DNA of 64,000 nucleotides from Archangiaceae bacterium (GTDB taxonomy: Bacteria > Myxococcota > Myxococcia > Myxococcales > Myxococcaceae), in assembly GCA_016714225.1 (NCBI GenBank), contig JADJNS010000021.1, positions 186,001 to 250,000 of the forward strand. Direction: 5' to 3'. A program made the translations under genes and the position numbers. Below the pieces are notes generated by a model. That model was not told where the DNA came from, searched no databases, and saw nothing but the letters and a program-made list of their open reading frames with translations. Numbering within the stretch: position 1 is the first letter of the stretch; the number at the start of each line of letters is the position of its first letter. Shown here in pieces: positions 34,216 to 42,594 of the stretch.

Positions 34216-34251
34216 GGCCGCAACCGTACCCGAGACGAGGTCACCCGGGCC

Positions 34252-35352
34252 TCAAAACGCCCGCTGCCAGAACCAGTGGGCGCCGATGATGGCGATCAGC
34301 ACCGAGCCGGCGCGCGCCAACCACGGGTAGAGGTCACGCCTTCGGCTGAGGCCGAAGCAGACCGGCACCACCGCGGCCACGAACAACAGCTGCCCGCACT
34401 CCACGCCCAGGTTGAAGCCGAGCAGCTCGGCCACCAGCGAGGTGCCGCGCAGGCCCGAGTCTTTGAGCACCGACGAGAATCCGAACCCGTGCACCAGGCC
34501 CAGCGTGAAGGCCGGCCCCCACCGCGCGTCGTCGGTGAGCGACCACAGGTTCGACACCGCGACCAGCACCACCGTCGCCGCGATCGCGCTCTCGGTAAGG
34601 CGGCTCGGCAGCTCGACGACATCGAGCGCAGCCAGCGCCAGGGTGAGCGAGTGCGCCAGGGTGAACGCCGTCACGAGCTTCACCACCTCGACCAGCGCCG
34701 GCTTCAACGTCTCGCACGGCTCGAAGTCACTGAAGGCGAGCAGCCTCAGCCGGCCGCGCCGCTTCAGCACCGAGGGCAACAGCAGCGCGGTGAGGAACAA
34801 CAGGTGGTCGGCGCCGATCAAGATGTGGTGCACGCCCTCGACGAAGAACTGCCCCAGCGAAGCGGCCTGCTGCGGCGCGGCGTCGAACACCAGCTCGCGC
34901 TTCTCGGGCGTGGCGATCAGCGTCTGCTCGGTCGGCCCGGTGAGCAACCGCACCAGCGCGCGGTGCGACGGGTCGCGCGCGAAGAACAACGAGTACCCCA
35001 CCGACACCGCGCCCTGCCCTTCGCAGTCGAGCGCGCCCTCGAGCACCAGGTACGCGCCGTCGCTGTGCCCGGTCAGCCCGCGCCGGCCGATGCGCCAGGC
35101 GCAGCCCTTCACCGTGAGGTGCCGCGACAGCTCGGCCTCGACGTCGCCCAGACGTGCCTGCACCTCGCCCCAGGTGACGTTGCCGTCGCCGTCGGCGTCG
35201 AGCTGCAGCTGGTCGTCGAGGTCTCTGAGCGCCAGGTCGACCCGCAGCGCAGGCGCGCCGCGAAAGTCGAGCGTCAGGTACGCATCGCTCGCCTGGTGTG
35301 CTGCCGCCTCAGCGGCGACCAACAAGCCGAAGACCAGCGCGCGTCTCGACAC
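34252..35352 (-). CDS. HupE/UreJ-like membrane protein with an EF-hand-like loop
   Basis: The 366-residue product has a signal peptide (RRALVFGLLVAAEAAAHQ) and an N-terminal extracytoplasmic domain to about 165 that carries a calcium-loop-like DADGDGNVTWGE. The C-terminal half has six or seven membrane segments with the family histidines (GVHHILIGADHLLFL, FTLAHSLTLALA, LVHGFGFSSVL). HupE/UreJ proteins are linked with nickel or cobalt uptake or hydrogenase/urease genes. No hydrogenase or urease is in this window, so the metal role is inference. The EF-hand in the extra domain is a notable addition. Confidence 0.82.
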   Translation of the reverse strand: MSRRALVFGLLVAAEAAAHQASDAYLTLDFRGAPALRVDLALRDLDDQLQLDADGDGNVTWGEVQARLGDVEAELSRHLTVKGCAWRIGRRGLTGHSDGAYLVLEGALDCEGQGAVSVGYSLFFARDPSHRALVRLLTGPTEQTLIATPEKRELVFDAAPQQAASLGQFFVEGVHHILIGADHLLFLTALLLPSVLKRRGRLRLLAFSDFEPCETLKPALVEVVKLVTAFTLAHSLTLALAALDVVELPSRLTESAIAATVVLVAVSNLWSLTDDARWGPAFTLGLVHGFGFSSVLKDSGLRGTSLVAELLGFNLGVECGQLLFVAAVVPVCFGLSRRRDLYPWLARAGSVLIAIIGAHWFWQRAF

Positions 35353-35371
35353 GAGGGGCGCACTCTACCCC

Positions 35372-37042
35372 TCACCGCGCGCTCAACCCCACGTCGCTCG
35401 CCACCACCAGCACGAACTTGTCGTTGAGCGAGGGCTCGACCAGCGCGAGCTGCTGCGACGCCCCCAGCGTCTGCCGCAGCGCCTGCAGGCGAAACGGCTC
35501 GACCAGGAACCAGGCGCGGCCCGGCCGGCGCGCCAGCTCGAGCGCGAGCGACTCCTTGCCCGGCTTCACCTGCACCACCTGGTTGCGCGAGTAGAAGGTC
35601 TCTCCCTTCCAGTCCATCCAGAAGGCGGCGATCGGCTCACCCGGCGCGGCCTGGCGCCAGTAGCGCCAGAAGAGGTCGCGCTGCGTCCAGTGGTGCGACA
35701 GCTGCACCCAGTGCACCGACGAGAAGAACACCGCCAGCACCAGGGCGAACGCCCCCACGGTGAGCGGCGCGGGCAGGCGCCGCCACGCGAGCGCCGCGAC
35801 GCACGCCCCCGCGCCGACCGCCAGGCCGATGCCCATCGCGCGCGTCCACAGGAAGTCGGGGTACGCGCGGTCGTGGTTGTAGGTGAAGAGGTCGACCAGG
35901 TACTTGGGGTGACCGGCGAGGTCTCTGGTGACCAGCCCGAGCAGCACCGCCCCCGCCAGCAACCCGAGCGGGCGAGGCCGCGCCAGACCGATCAGCGCCG
36001 CCACCGCCGGCAGCATGGGCAAGATGTAGTGGTGGTAGCGCGTGGCGGAGGCCGAGAAGAGGCCGAACGACAGCACCGCCCAGAGCAGCAGCAGGGTCTG
36101 CAGCGGAGCGCCCCGCCGCACCATCGCCGAGGCGAACGCCGCCGGCACCAGCGCCACCCAGGGGAAGAGGCCGAAGCCCAGCTGCTCGACGAAGTAGGTG
36201 AAGTTGCCGCCAGCGGTCGGCGAGTGCACGCCGCGGCCGAGCCGCTCGAGGTGGTCGTGCACGATGAAGCGCTGGAAGAAGTCGTAGCCCTCGGCGTCGC
36301 GCCCGCTGAAGCCGAACATCGCCAGGTACCAGGGCAGCGCGATGACCGCCCACAGCAGCAGCCCATCGACCCAGGGAATCTCGCGCCAGGTCTGCTTCGA
36401 GCGCGGCCACTGCGACGCCAGGAAGGCGGCCAACACCAGCCCCGGCAGCCCGAAGCCGAGCATGCCCTTGCCGAGGGTCGCCACTCCGGACCAGGCGAAC
36501 GCGCGGTACCACTGCCGGTCGCGCGCGCGGGGGTCGGTCTCGACCAGCAGGGCGCGAATCGCCCCGGCCATGCACAGCGTGAAGGGCGCGACGTAGGCCA
36601 TGTCGGTCATCGCCTGGCGCGCGACGAAGAAGAACATCGGCATGGTCGACAGCGCCACCGCGGTGAGGCGCCCGGCGCGCGGGCTCGACGCGCGGGCCAC
36701 CGCGTCCGAGAACATCGCGACCGCGGCGATCGCCAGCAGCGCGAACGGCAGCCGCACCAGCCACTCGGTGTACAGCGAGAGCTCGCCGCCCGGGCCCGCG
36801 GCTCCGGTGAGCCAGAGCCCGGGCACCATCAACCACAGCGCGAGAATCGGCTTCGAGAAGAACCAGCCCGACTCCCAGTACGGGTGAATCAGGTCGCCGC
36901 GCGCGATCATCTCGCGCGCCGCCTCGGCGTAGTTCGTCTCCCACGGGTCCCACAGGCCGACCGACCCGAGAAACGGCAAGAAGACGAGCGCAGCGATGCC
37001 GGCCGCCTCGAGGGCAGCCCGGTGACGACGAACGAAGTTCAA
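35372..37042 (-). CDS. GT39/ArnT-like membrane glycosyltransferase
   Basis: The 556-residue integral membrane protein begins with a helix and the extracytoplasmic loop GLWDPWETNYAEAAREMIAR, whose Asp-Pro-Trp-Glu acid pair marks the GT-C fold of PMT/ArnT enzymes. About 11 membrane segments follow, then a C-terminal periplasmic domain of about 110 residues. Such enzymes move a sugar from a polyprenyl phosphate to a lipid or protein on the outer side of the inner membrane. The acceptor is unknown. The neighbours are unrelated sigma-factor and HupE-like genes. Confidence 0.86.
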   Translation of the reverse strand: MNFVRRHRAALEAAGIAALVFLPFLGSVGLWDPWETNYAEAAREMIARGDLIHPYWESGWFFSKPILALWLMVPGLWLTGAAGPGGELSLYTEWLVRLPFALLAIAAVAMFSDAVARASSPRAGRLTAVALSTMPMFFFVARQAMTDMAYVAPFTLCMAGAIRALLVETDPRARDRQWYRAFAWSGVATLGKGMLGFGLPGLVLAAFLASQWPRSKQTWREIPWVDGLLLWAVIALPWYLAMFGFSGRDAEGYDFFQRFIVHDHLERLGRGVHSPTAGGNFTYFVEQLGFGLFPWVALVPAAFASAMVRRGAPLQTLLLLWAVLSFGLFSASATRYHHYILPMLPAVAALIGLARPRPLGLLAGAVLLGLVTRDLAGHPKYLVDLFTYNHDRAYPDFLWTRAMGIGLAVGAGACVAALAWRRLPAPLTVGAFALVLAVFFSSVHWVQLSHHWTQRDLFWRYWRQAAPGEPIAAFWMDWKGETFYSRNQVVQVKPGKESLALELARRPGRAWFLVEPFRLQALRQTLGASQQLALVEPSLNDKFVLVVASDVGLSAR

Positions 37043-37080
37043 GACGCACCTCAGTCAGCAGAGAAAGAGAAGAACGCCCC

Positions 37081-37105
37081 CCCCTCTCCCCTCGTGGGAG
37101 AGGGG
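37081..37105. repeat. 10-bp stem-loop of a widespread CCCTCTCCC type
   Basis: CCCCTCTCCC (37081-37090) pairs exactly with GGGAGAGGGG (37096-37105) around CTCGT. It lies between the end of the anti-sigma gene and the start of the GT39 gene on the minus strand. It may act as a weak terminator or be one copy of a dispersed repeat; a related CCTCCCTCTCCCC piece occurs near 5880. Confidence 0.6.
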
Positions 37106-37136
37106 ACGGGGGTGAGGAGGCGCGAGCACTACCGCT

Positions 37137-37553
37137 TCAAGGCGTACCGCCCGACGTCTCGCCGCCGGCCCACGCCGGCACTGCCGGCTGAGCCCGCACG
37201 AAGTCGCCGGCATCGGCGAACATCACCGCGGGCTCGGCCACCACCGCCCGTGGAAACCGGGCGACGAAGAACGCCAGCGCCATCGCGGCTGCGACCGCCA
37301 CCGCCACGAAGCGAGGCGAAGGCAGCACCAACGAAGCGCGAGCCGCCACGGGCGCCACCAGCGCGTCGGCCCGCATGCCGCAGCGCCGCTCGGCCGCCAT
37401 CGAGCGCAGCGAGACCTCGAGCCGCGCCTCGCGCGTCACCGCGGCCGCGCAGGGCTCGCAGCCCTCACAGTGCGCCTCGAGCCACTCGGCGCGCGGCCCG
37501 GCCAGCCGGCCCGACACCAACAGCTCCAGCTCCATCGCGGTGGCGTGCATCAC
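37137..37553 (-). CDS. Putative membrane anti-sigma factor (zinc-finger type)
   Basis: The 138-residue product has an N-terminal zinc-finger-like pattern (LEAHCEGCEPC, about residues 25-35), a membrane segment near 80-100 (RFVAVAVAAAMALAFFVARF) and a short periplasmic tail. Its ATG overlaps the stop codon of the sigma-factor gene (ATGA at 37550-37553), as expected for a sigma/anti-sigma pair. The periplasmic part is too short to suggest a signal. Confidence 0.82.
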   Translation of the reverse strand: MMHATAMELELLVSGRLAGPRAEWLEAHCEGCEPCAAAVTREARLEVSLRSMAAERRCGMRADALVAPVAARASLVLPSPRFVAVAVAAAMALAFFVARFPRAVVAEPAVMFADAGDFVRAQPAVPAWAGGETSGGTP

Positions 37554-38083
37554 GGGGTCTCCTTCACCGCGAGGCGCAGGCGCGCTCGCACTTCACACAG
37601 CGCCTGCCGCAGGCGCTGCAGCGAGATGCCCGACTGCTCGGCCAGCGCGGCGTGCGGGGTGTCAGGGTTGGCGAGCGCCAGCTCGAACAGCGCCCGGGCC
37701 CGAGGCGGGCAGCGCTCGAGGGCCTGCTCGACCTGGTCGACCAGCTGGCGGGCCACCGCCCGGTCTTCGGGAGACGCCCGCGGGTCGGCCCGCTGCAGCG
37801 TCTCTTCGCCGATCGGCGCGACCCTGGCCCTGCGGCGGTGCTCTTCGAGCGCGAGGAACTTCGCCTGGGTGATGGCCAGCCCGGGCAGCTGCAGCACGTC
37901 GAGCCGGCCGGCCCGCCACTGCTCGTACAGCCGGGCCCAGGTGTCGTGGCAGAGCTCGCGCGCCGCGCGCGGCGTGAGGCCCGCCGACAGCAGCGAGAGG
38001 AAGACAGCGTGGTCGTACCGCCGAATGAGCCCGGCCCACGCGGTGGGCGTGAGCTCGTCGGCGCTGGCCACGATTGAGTTCAT
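37550..38083 (-). CDS. ECF-like RNA polymerase sigma factor
   Basis: The 177-residue protein shows region 2 (about 12-75; WAGLIRRYDHAVFLSLLSAG and LCHDTWARLYEQW) and region 4 (about 115-170; LERCPPRARALFELALANPD, then HAALAEQSGISLQRLRQALCEVRARLRL). Region 2 is somewhat divergent from standard ECF factors, with short and unusual core residues. The partner anti-sigma overlaps at the 3' end. The first gene of this minus-strand pair follows a 52-bp gap after the membrane-protein gene. Confidence 0.85.
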   Translation of the reverse strand: MNSIVASADELTPTAWAGLIRRYDHAVFLSLLSAGLTPRAARELCHDTWARLYEQWRAGRLDVLQLPGLAITQAKFLALEEHRRRARVAPIGEETLQRADPRASPEDRAVARQLVDQVEQALERCPPRARALFELALANPDTPHAALAEQSGISLQRLRQALCEVRARLRLAVKETP

Positions 38084-38135
38084 TGGCCCCCAGAACGCGC
38101 CGGCCGCGCGGGCATATCGGGTACTACCTGAAGCG

Positions 38136-38531
38136 CTAGAAGGCGGTCGAGCCCCAGGGCATGCGGCCGATGGCGAAAAGGCCGGCGGAGATCAGCACCA
38201 GCGCACCGCCCACGCCGATCAGCGGCCGCACCCAGTTGGGCGAGGCCGAGCGGCGGTTCTTCGACAGCATCACCTGCGCCAGCACCACGGCGGGCACCAT
38301 CATCGCGACGTGGCCGATGTCGCGCTTCTGCCACAGCCCCATCGCCGCGACCGCCACGCCGATCAGCACCTGCAGGTGCAGGCAGCCGGCGAAGATCGAG
38401 CCGACGACGCGACCGGGTCTGGTGAAGGGCTGCTTCTGCATCAGCCCCGCGAAGCACATCGCGATCAAGGTCAACCCGACCAGCAGCACCACGTACCGCA
38501 GCCCCGAATGCGCCTGATAGAGGAAGCTCAC
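38136..38531 (-). CDS. Four-helix integral membrane protein
   Basis: GTG 38531 overlaps the stop codon of the hydrolase gene (GTGA). The 131-residue product has four membrane segments (about 10-30, 45-66, 72-92 and 105-126), a basic loop (KNRRSAS) and short polar ends, with a His and Gln-rich first loop (YQAHSGLRY). It resembles small DoxX/cytochrome-b561-like or DUF membrane proteins, but I cannot assign it. The function is unknown. Confidence 0.68.
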   Translation of the reverse strand: MSFLYQAHSGLRYVVLLVGLTLIAMCFAGLMQKQPFTRPGRVVGSIFAGCLHLQVLIGVAVAAMGLWQKRDIGHVAMMVPAVVLAQVMLSKNRRSASPNWVRPLIGVGGALVLISAGLFAIGRMPWGSTAF

Positions 38532-39610
38532 GCGCCGTCGCCAATAGCACGGCTCGAGCGCCCGCGTTCGACCGCTTTCACCGCGCGCCACCACGGGTCG
38601 AGGCCCTGGTAGTGGTGGGGTTCGGTCGGCGAGCCGAGCAGCGGCATCACCAGCTGGGCGCCCTTCCTGGGGGCCAGCTCGAACAGCGTCTCGGCCGGCT
38701 CGTCCCACGCGTGCAGGGCGAGGTTGAAGGTGCCCCAGTGCACCGGCAGCAAGAGCCCACCGCCGAGCAGCTCGAGCGCCTCGAGCGCGTTGGCGGGCCC
38801 GAGGTGAATGGCCCCCCAGCTGGGGTGCCACGCACCGATCTCGAGCATCACCGCGTCGAACGGCCCCAGCCGCTGGCGAATCTCGGCGTACTCACCGGTG
38901 AGCCCGGTGTCGCCGCTGAAGAACACCGAGTGCTTCGGTCCCCTCATGGCGAACGACGACCAGAGCGTGCGGTTGCGGTCGCTCACCCCGCGCCCCGAGA
39001 AGTGCTGTGACGGCGCGGCGGTGAGGGTCACCCCGGTGCCGGGAACCGCGGCGCGCTCCCACCAGTCGAGCTCGGTGATGCGCTCGTGCGGCACCCCCAT
39101 GCGCTCGAGGTGGCTGCCCACGCCGAGCGAGGTGAAGAACGGCACTTCGAGCTTCGCCAGGCGCTCGATCGACCAGCGGTCGAGGTGGTCGTAGTGGTCG
39201 TGCGAGACGATGATCGCGTCGAGCGCGGGCAGCTGCTCGAGGGTCACCGGCACCGGCTGAAAGCGCTTCGGCCCCACCAGGCGCACCGGCGAGATGCGCT
39301 CGCCCCACACCGGGTCGGTGAGAATGCGGGCGCCGTCGAGCTCGACCAGCACCGTCGAGTGACCCAGCCAGGTGAGCCGCAGCCCCGAGTCGGGCTTGCG
39401 CTGCCACAGCTCCAGCGGGCTGGTCGACGGCAGCCGAGCGGGCGGCTGGCGCTGCTGCCCGCCGGCGAAGTACTCGCCCATGGTGGCGAAGGTGCTGCCC
39501 TTGAGGTCGGGCCCCACCCCCGAGGTGTTGCGAAAGGAGCCGCCCTCGAACTGCTTCGAGGCCTTGACCCGCTCGAGCCGCAGGCCATGCGCCCTGGTGA
39601 TCGCCTTCAT
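38528..39610 (-). CDS. Metallo-beta-lactamase-fold hydrolase (NAPE-PLD/UlaG-like)
   Basis: The 360-residue protein has the MBL-fold metal site: LTWLGHSTVLVELDGARILTDPVW at the start, the HxHxDH motif in SHDHYDHLD, a later ligand His in LTAAPSQHFSGRG, FFSGDTG for the bridging Asp, and VHWGTFNLALH near the end. The arrangement matches the NAPE-PLD-like branch that hydrolyses phosphodiesters or lactones. The N-terminal 70 residues contain a short leader without a signal peptide. It precedes the membrane-protein gene and is divergent from dnaX (133-bp promoter region). Confidence 0.88.
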   Translation of the reverse strand: MKAITRAHGLRLERVKASKQFEGGSFRNTSGVGPDLKGSTFATMGEYFAGGQQRQPPARLPSTSPLELWQRKPDSGLRLTWLGHSTVLVELDGARILTDPVWGERISPVRLVGPKRFQPVPVTLEQLPALDAIIVSHDHYDHLDRWSIERLAKLEVPFFTSLGVGSHLERMGVPHERITELDWWERAAVPGTGVTLTAAPSQHFSGRGVSDRNRTLWSSFAMRGPKHSVFFSGDTGLTGEYAEIRQRLGPFDAVMLEIGAWHPSWGAIHLGPANALEALELLGGGLLLPVHWGTFNLALHAWDEPAETLFELAPRKGAQLVMPLLGSPTEPHHYQGLDPWWRAVKAVERGRSSRAIGDGA

Positions 39611-39743
39611 GCCGACTGTCTAGTCGAGGCGAGCTCGGCTTCGCTCGCGCGTGCCGCGTTCGTCACGTTTCTTCACGAACGTGAGCCGCCGCCGGCGGCG
39701 ATTTCTCGGCTCGGGCGCGCCACGCCCTGCTACATAACGACAC

Positions 39744-40964
39744 ATGAGCTACACGGTTCTCGCCCGGAAGTACCGGCCCCAGGCCTTCGAAGAAATGACC
39801 GGCCAGGAGCACGTGGTGAAGACCGTCGAGAACGCGCTGAAGCTCGATCGCGTCGCCCACGCGTACCTGTTCTGTGGCCCGCGCGGCGTGGGCAAGACCA
39901 CCGCGGCGCGGCTGCTGGCGCGCGCGCTCAACTGTGAGAAGGGCCCCACGCCGCACCCCTGTGGAGTGTGCAAGGCGTGCACCGAGATTCGCGACGGGGT
40001 CTCGCCCGACGTGGCCGAGATCGACGGCGCCTCGAACAACGGCGTCGAGAACGTGCGCGAGATTCGCGAGAACGCGAAGTACCTGCCGTCGGGCTCGCGT
40101 CACAAGATCTACATCATCGACGAGGTGCACATGCTCTCGGGCGCCGCGTTCAACGCGCTGCTCAAGACGCTCGAAGAGCCGCCGGGTCACGTGAAGTTCA
40201 TCTTCGCCACCACCGAGCCGCACAAGCTGCCCGACACCATCATCTCGCGCTGCCAGCGCCACAACTTCCGCCGCATCTCGTCGGCCGCGATGCTCAAGCG
40301 CCTGAAAGACATCTGCGGCCTCGAGAAGGTCAACGTCACCGACCGCTCGCTCGCGCTGATCGTGCGCCAGAGCGAAGGTGGCATGCGCGACGCTCTCTCG
40401 CTGCTCGACCAGGTGCTCTCGGCGTGCGGCACCTCGCCCACCGACGCCGAGGTGGCCGAGGCGCTCGGCGCCATCGACCGCACCGTGGTGCACGCGTTCG
40501 CCGAAGGGCTGGTGCGCCGCGACAGCAAGGTGCTGCTCGAGAAGACCGAAGAGGTGTGGAACCTCGGCATCGACATGCGCCGGCTGGCCGACGAGCTCGC
40601 GCTGCATTTGCGGCACATCTTCGTGGCCAAGGCGACTGGGGTGGCGCCCGACGAGCTCGCCGACAGCGAGCGCGAAGCGGTGCTCGCCCTCTCGCGCGAG
40701 GCCGACGCCGCCACCCTCGCCCGCCTGTTCGACGTGGTGCACTCCGCCAGCTGGGAGATCTCCCGGGCCCCGCAGCCGCGGCTCGCGCTCGAGGTCACCC
40801 TGCTCAAGGCGGTGCAGCTCGCGCCGGCGTCGTCGCTGCCCGATCTCATCGCCCGCGTCGAGAAGCTCGCCGGTGGCGGAACCGCTGCCGCAGCGAGCGG
40901 CGTGAAGCTGCAACAGCCCGGGGCGCCAGGAGGTCGCCCCGGCTCCTCGAACTTTCGCGCCTGA
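39744..40964 (+). CDS. dnaX: DNA polymerase III clamp-loader subunit DnaX, gamma-length part
   Basis: The 406-residue frame is the ATPase of the replication clamp loader. It shows the Walker A GPRGVGKT (45-52), four zinc Cys residues (Cys64, 73, 76, 79), Walker B IIDEVHML, the SRC sensor (about 168-170) and the lid domain III to about 370. It then ends at TGA 40962 in a Pro/Gly-rich stretch. A full tau protein normally goes on by about 200 residues. The expected tau tail is present in the +1 frame from about 40906 to 41607, so the gene is split by a frame change. This window has several such breaks, so a sequence error must be weighed against real frameshifting. Confidence 0.93.
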   Translation: MSYTVLARKYRPQAFEEMTGQEHVVKTVENALKLDRVAHAYLFCGPRGVGKTTAARLLARALNCEKGPTPHPCGVCKACTEIRDGVSPDVAEIDGASNNGVENVREIRENAKYLPSGSRHKIYIIDEVHMLSGAAFNALLKTLEEPPGHVKFIFATTEPHKLPDTIISRCQRHNFRRISSAAMLKRLKDICGLEKVNVTDRSLALIVRQSEGGMRDALSLLDQVLSACGTSPTDAEVAEALGAIDRTVVHAFAEGLVRRDSKVLLEKTEEVWNLGIDMRRLADELALHLRHIFVAKATGVAPDELADSEREAVLALSREADAATLARLFDVVHSASWEISRAPQPRLALEVTLLKAVQLAPASSLPDLIARVEKLAGGGTAAAASGVKLQQPGAPGGRPGSSNFRA

Positions 40965-41607
40965 AGCAAGAGCGCCCGCAGCACCCACTCCGGTCACGGC
41001 CCCACGCCTGACGCCCGCGCCCGCGCCCGTGCCGGCAAGAATCCCCATCGCGACCTCAGCCGAAGGCTGCGCGAGCGGCGACTGCCTCCCCGAAGCAACC
41101 GACACCCCCGAAGCGGCGGCGGAAGAAGCCGAGGTCGCCTCGACCCAAGCGCTCCCCGCCGCCGAGCGGTGGAAGGCGGCCGTCGAGGCGGTTCGCCTGG
41201 CGAACCCCCGCATCGGCAAGTCGCTCTCGTACGGGCGAATGATCTCCATCGCCGGCGGCGACGTGCGCCTGGCCTTCCCCACCGACGCGGGCTTCCACCG
41301 CGCCACCGTCTTCGGCCACGCCCGCGCCGAGCTCGAGAAGCACATCTCCAAGCGGCTGGGCGAGACCCTCAAAATCGTCGAAGAGAAGTCCGACGCGGCG
41401 TGGCAGCAGGCCGGGCGCAGCGTCGCCGAGCAAGAGGCGGCCGAGAAGGCGACCCGCGAGAAGGCCATCGAAGCGAAGGTGCGCCAGAACCCCGCGGTGC
41501 TCTCGGTGCTCAAGGTGCTGGGAGGCACGCTCGAGCACGTGCAGGTGCTCGAGCCGGCGTCGCGCACCGAAGAAGCGGTTCCTGCCACGCCCGACGAAGA
41601 CGCCTGA
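40906..41607 (+). CDS. dnaX: DnaX tau-specific C-terminal part in the +1 frame
   Basis: The +1 frame opens just after a TGA at 40903 and continues to TGA 41605-41607. It encodes a Pro/Ala-rich linker (VAPAPRTFAPEARAPAAPTP) and then a mixed alpha/beta domain of about 140 residues (RWKAAVEAVRLANPRIGKSL; VRLAFPTDAGFHRATVFG). This matches the region of tau that binds the polymerase and helicase. The frames overlap only between 40906 and 40961. AGGAGG at 40928-40933 lies inside that overlap, as a Shine-Dalgarno-like stimulator might. No in-frame start codon sits at a useful distance after it; GTG 41029 is distant. Confidence 0.75.
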   Translation, partial: SCNSPGRQEVAPAPRTFAPEARAPAAPTPVTAPRLTPAPAPVPARIPIATSAEGCASGDCLPEATDTPEAAAEEAEVASTQALPAAERWKAAVEAVRLANPRIGKSLSYGRMISIAGGDVRLAFPTDAGFHRATVFGHARAELEKHISKRLGETLKIVEEKSDAAWQQAGRSVAEQEAAEKATREKAIEAKVRQNPAVLSVLKVLGGTLEHVQVLEPASRTEEAVPATPDEDA

Positions 41608-41624
41608 TATAGAGCCTTGCCACC

Positions 41625-41942
41625 ATGCCCGGCGTCGACCTGAACTTCCTCATGCGGCAGGCCAAGGAGATCACCTCCAAGGTCGAGAAACGTAAAACCG
41701 AGCTCGCCAACGAGACCGTCGAAGGCAAGGCCGGCGACGGCCTGGTGGTGGCCACCGCCAACGGCGTGCAAGAGCTCAAGGGGCTCAAGATCGACAAGAA
41801 GGCGATCGACCCCAACGACACCGCGATGCTCGAAGATCTGATCATCGCCGCGGTGAACGCCGCGCTCACCCAGAGCCGCGATCACATGCAGAAAGAGCTC
41901 GGCAAGATCTCGGGCGGCATCAAGCTCCCCGGTCTGATGTGA
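41625..41942 (+). CDS. ybaB: YbaB/EbfC nucleoid-associated protein
   Basis: The 105-residue product has the YbaB layout: an N-terminal helix (NFLMRQAKEITSKVEKRKTEL) and the characteristic beta-strands (GDGLVVATANGVQELKGLKI) ending in a helix. It forms dimers that bind DNA and can organise the nucleoid. The order dnaX-ybaB-recR is conserved across bacteria, which supports the call. Its stop codon is directly before the recR start (1-bp spacing). Confidence 0.94.
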   Translation: MPGVDLNFLMRQAKEITSKVEKRKTELANETVEGKAGDGLVVATANGVQELKGLKIDKKAIDPNDTAMLEDLIIAAVNAALTQSRDHMQKELGKISGGIKLPGLM

Positions 41943-41943
41943 C

Positions 41944-42567
41944 GTGACGCCGGACGCGCTCAATCGCCTGGTCGCGCAGCTGTCGAAGCTCCCCGGCATC
42001 GGCGAGAAGACCGCCCAGCGGCTCGCCTTTCACGTGCTGCGCTCGCCGCCCGAGTACGCGCGCAACCTGAGCCAGGCGCTGCTCGAGGTGGTCGACAAGG
42101 TGCGCTTGTGCCCGCGCTGCTTCAGCCTCACCGACGGCCCCACCGATCAGCCGTGCGGCTTCTGCACCGACACGCGGCGCGACGACAAGGTGCTGTGCGT
42201 GGTCGAGGGCATCGCCGACGAGCTGGCCATCGAGCGCACCCGCGAGTTCCGCGGCCGCTACCACGTGCTCCACGGCGTGCTCTCTCCGCTCGAGGGCGTG
42301 GGCCCCGATCAGCTGCGCATTCGCGAGCTGCTGGTGCGCCTCGAGAGCGGGGCCATCGACGAGGTCATCGTCGCCACCAACCCCGACGTCGAGGGTGAAG
42401 CGACCGCGCTCTACCTGGTGCGCCTGCTCAGGCCGATGGGCATCAAGGTGACCCGCCTGGCCCAGGGCATCCCCATGGGGGGAGACCTCGAGTACGCCGA
42501 TCAGGCGACGCTGGCGCGGGCCCTGGCCGCGCGCCGCGATCTCGAGCCTCGCGTTCGGGTGCGATGA
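41944..42567 (+). CDS. recR: Recombination protein RecR
   Basis: The 207-residue protein starts at GTG 41944. It has the N-terminal helix-hairpin-helix (SKLPGIGEKTAQRLAFHVL), a C4 zinc finger (CPRCFSLT, then CGFC) and a Toprim domain (LCVVEGIADELAIERT, ATNPDVEGEATALYL). RecR works with RecO and RecF to load RecA at single-stranded gaps. The Pro/Met-rich tail (GIPMGGDLEYADQATLARAL) is standard. Its neighbours are dnaX and ybaB. Confidence 0.96.
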   Translation: MTPDALNRLVAQLSKLPGIGEKTAQRLAFHVLRSPPEYARNLSQALLEVVDKVRLCPRCFSLTDGPTDQPCGFCTDTRRDDKVLCVVEGIADELAIERTREFRGRYHVLHGVLSPLEGVGPDQLRIRELLVRLESGAIDEVIVATNPDVEGEATALYLVRLLRPMGIKVTRLAQGIPMGGDLEYADQATLARALAARRDLEPRVRVR

Positions 42568-42594
42568 GCACCAGAATGCCGAGACACATCGGCT

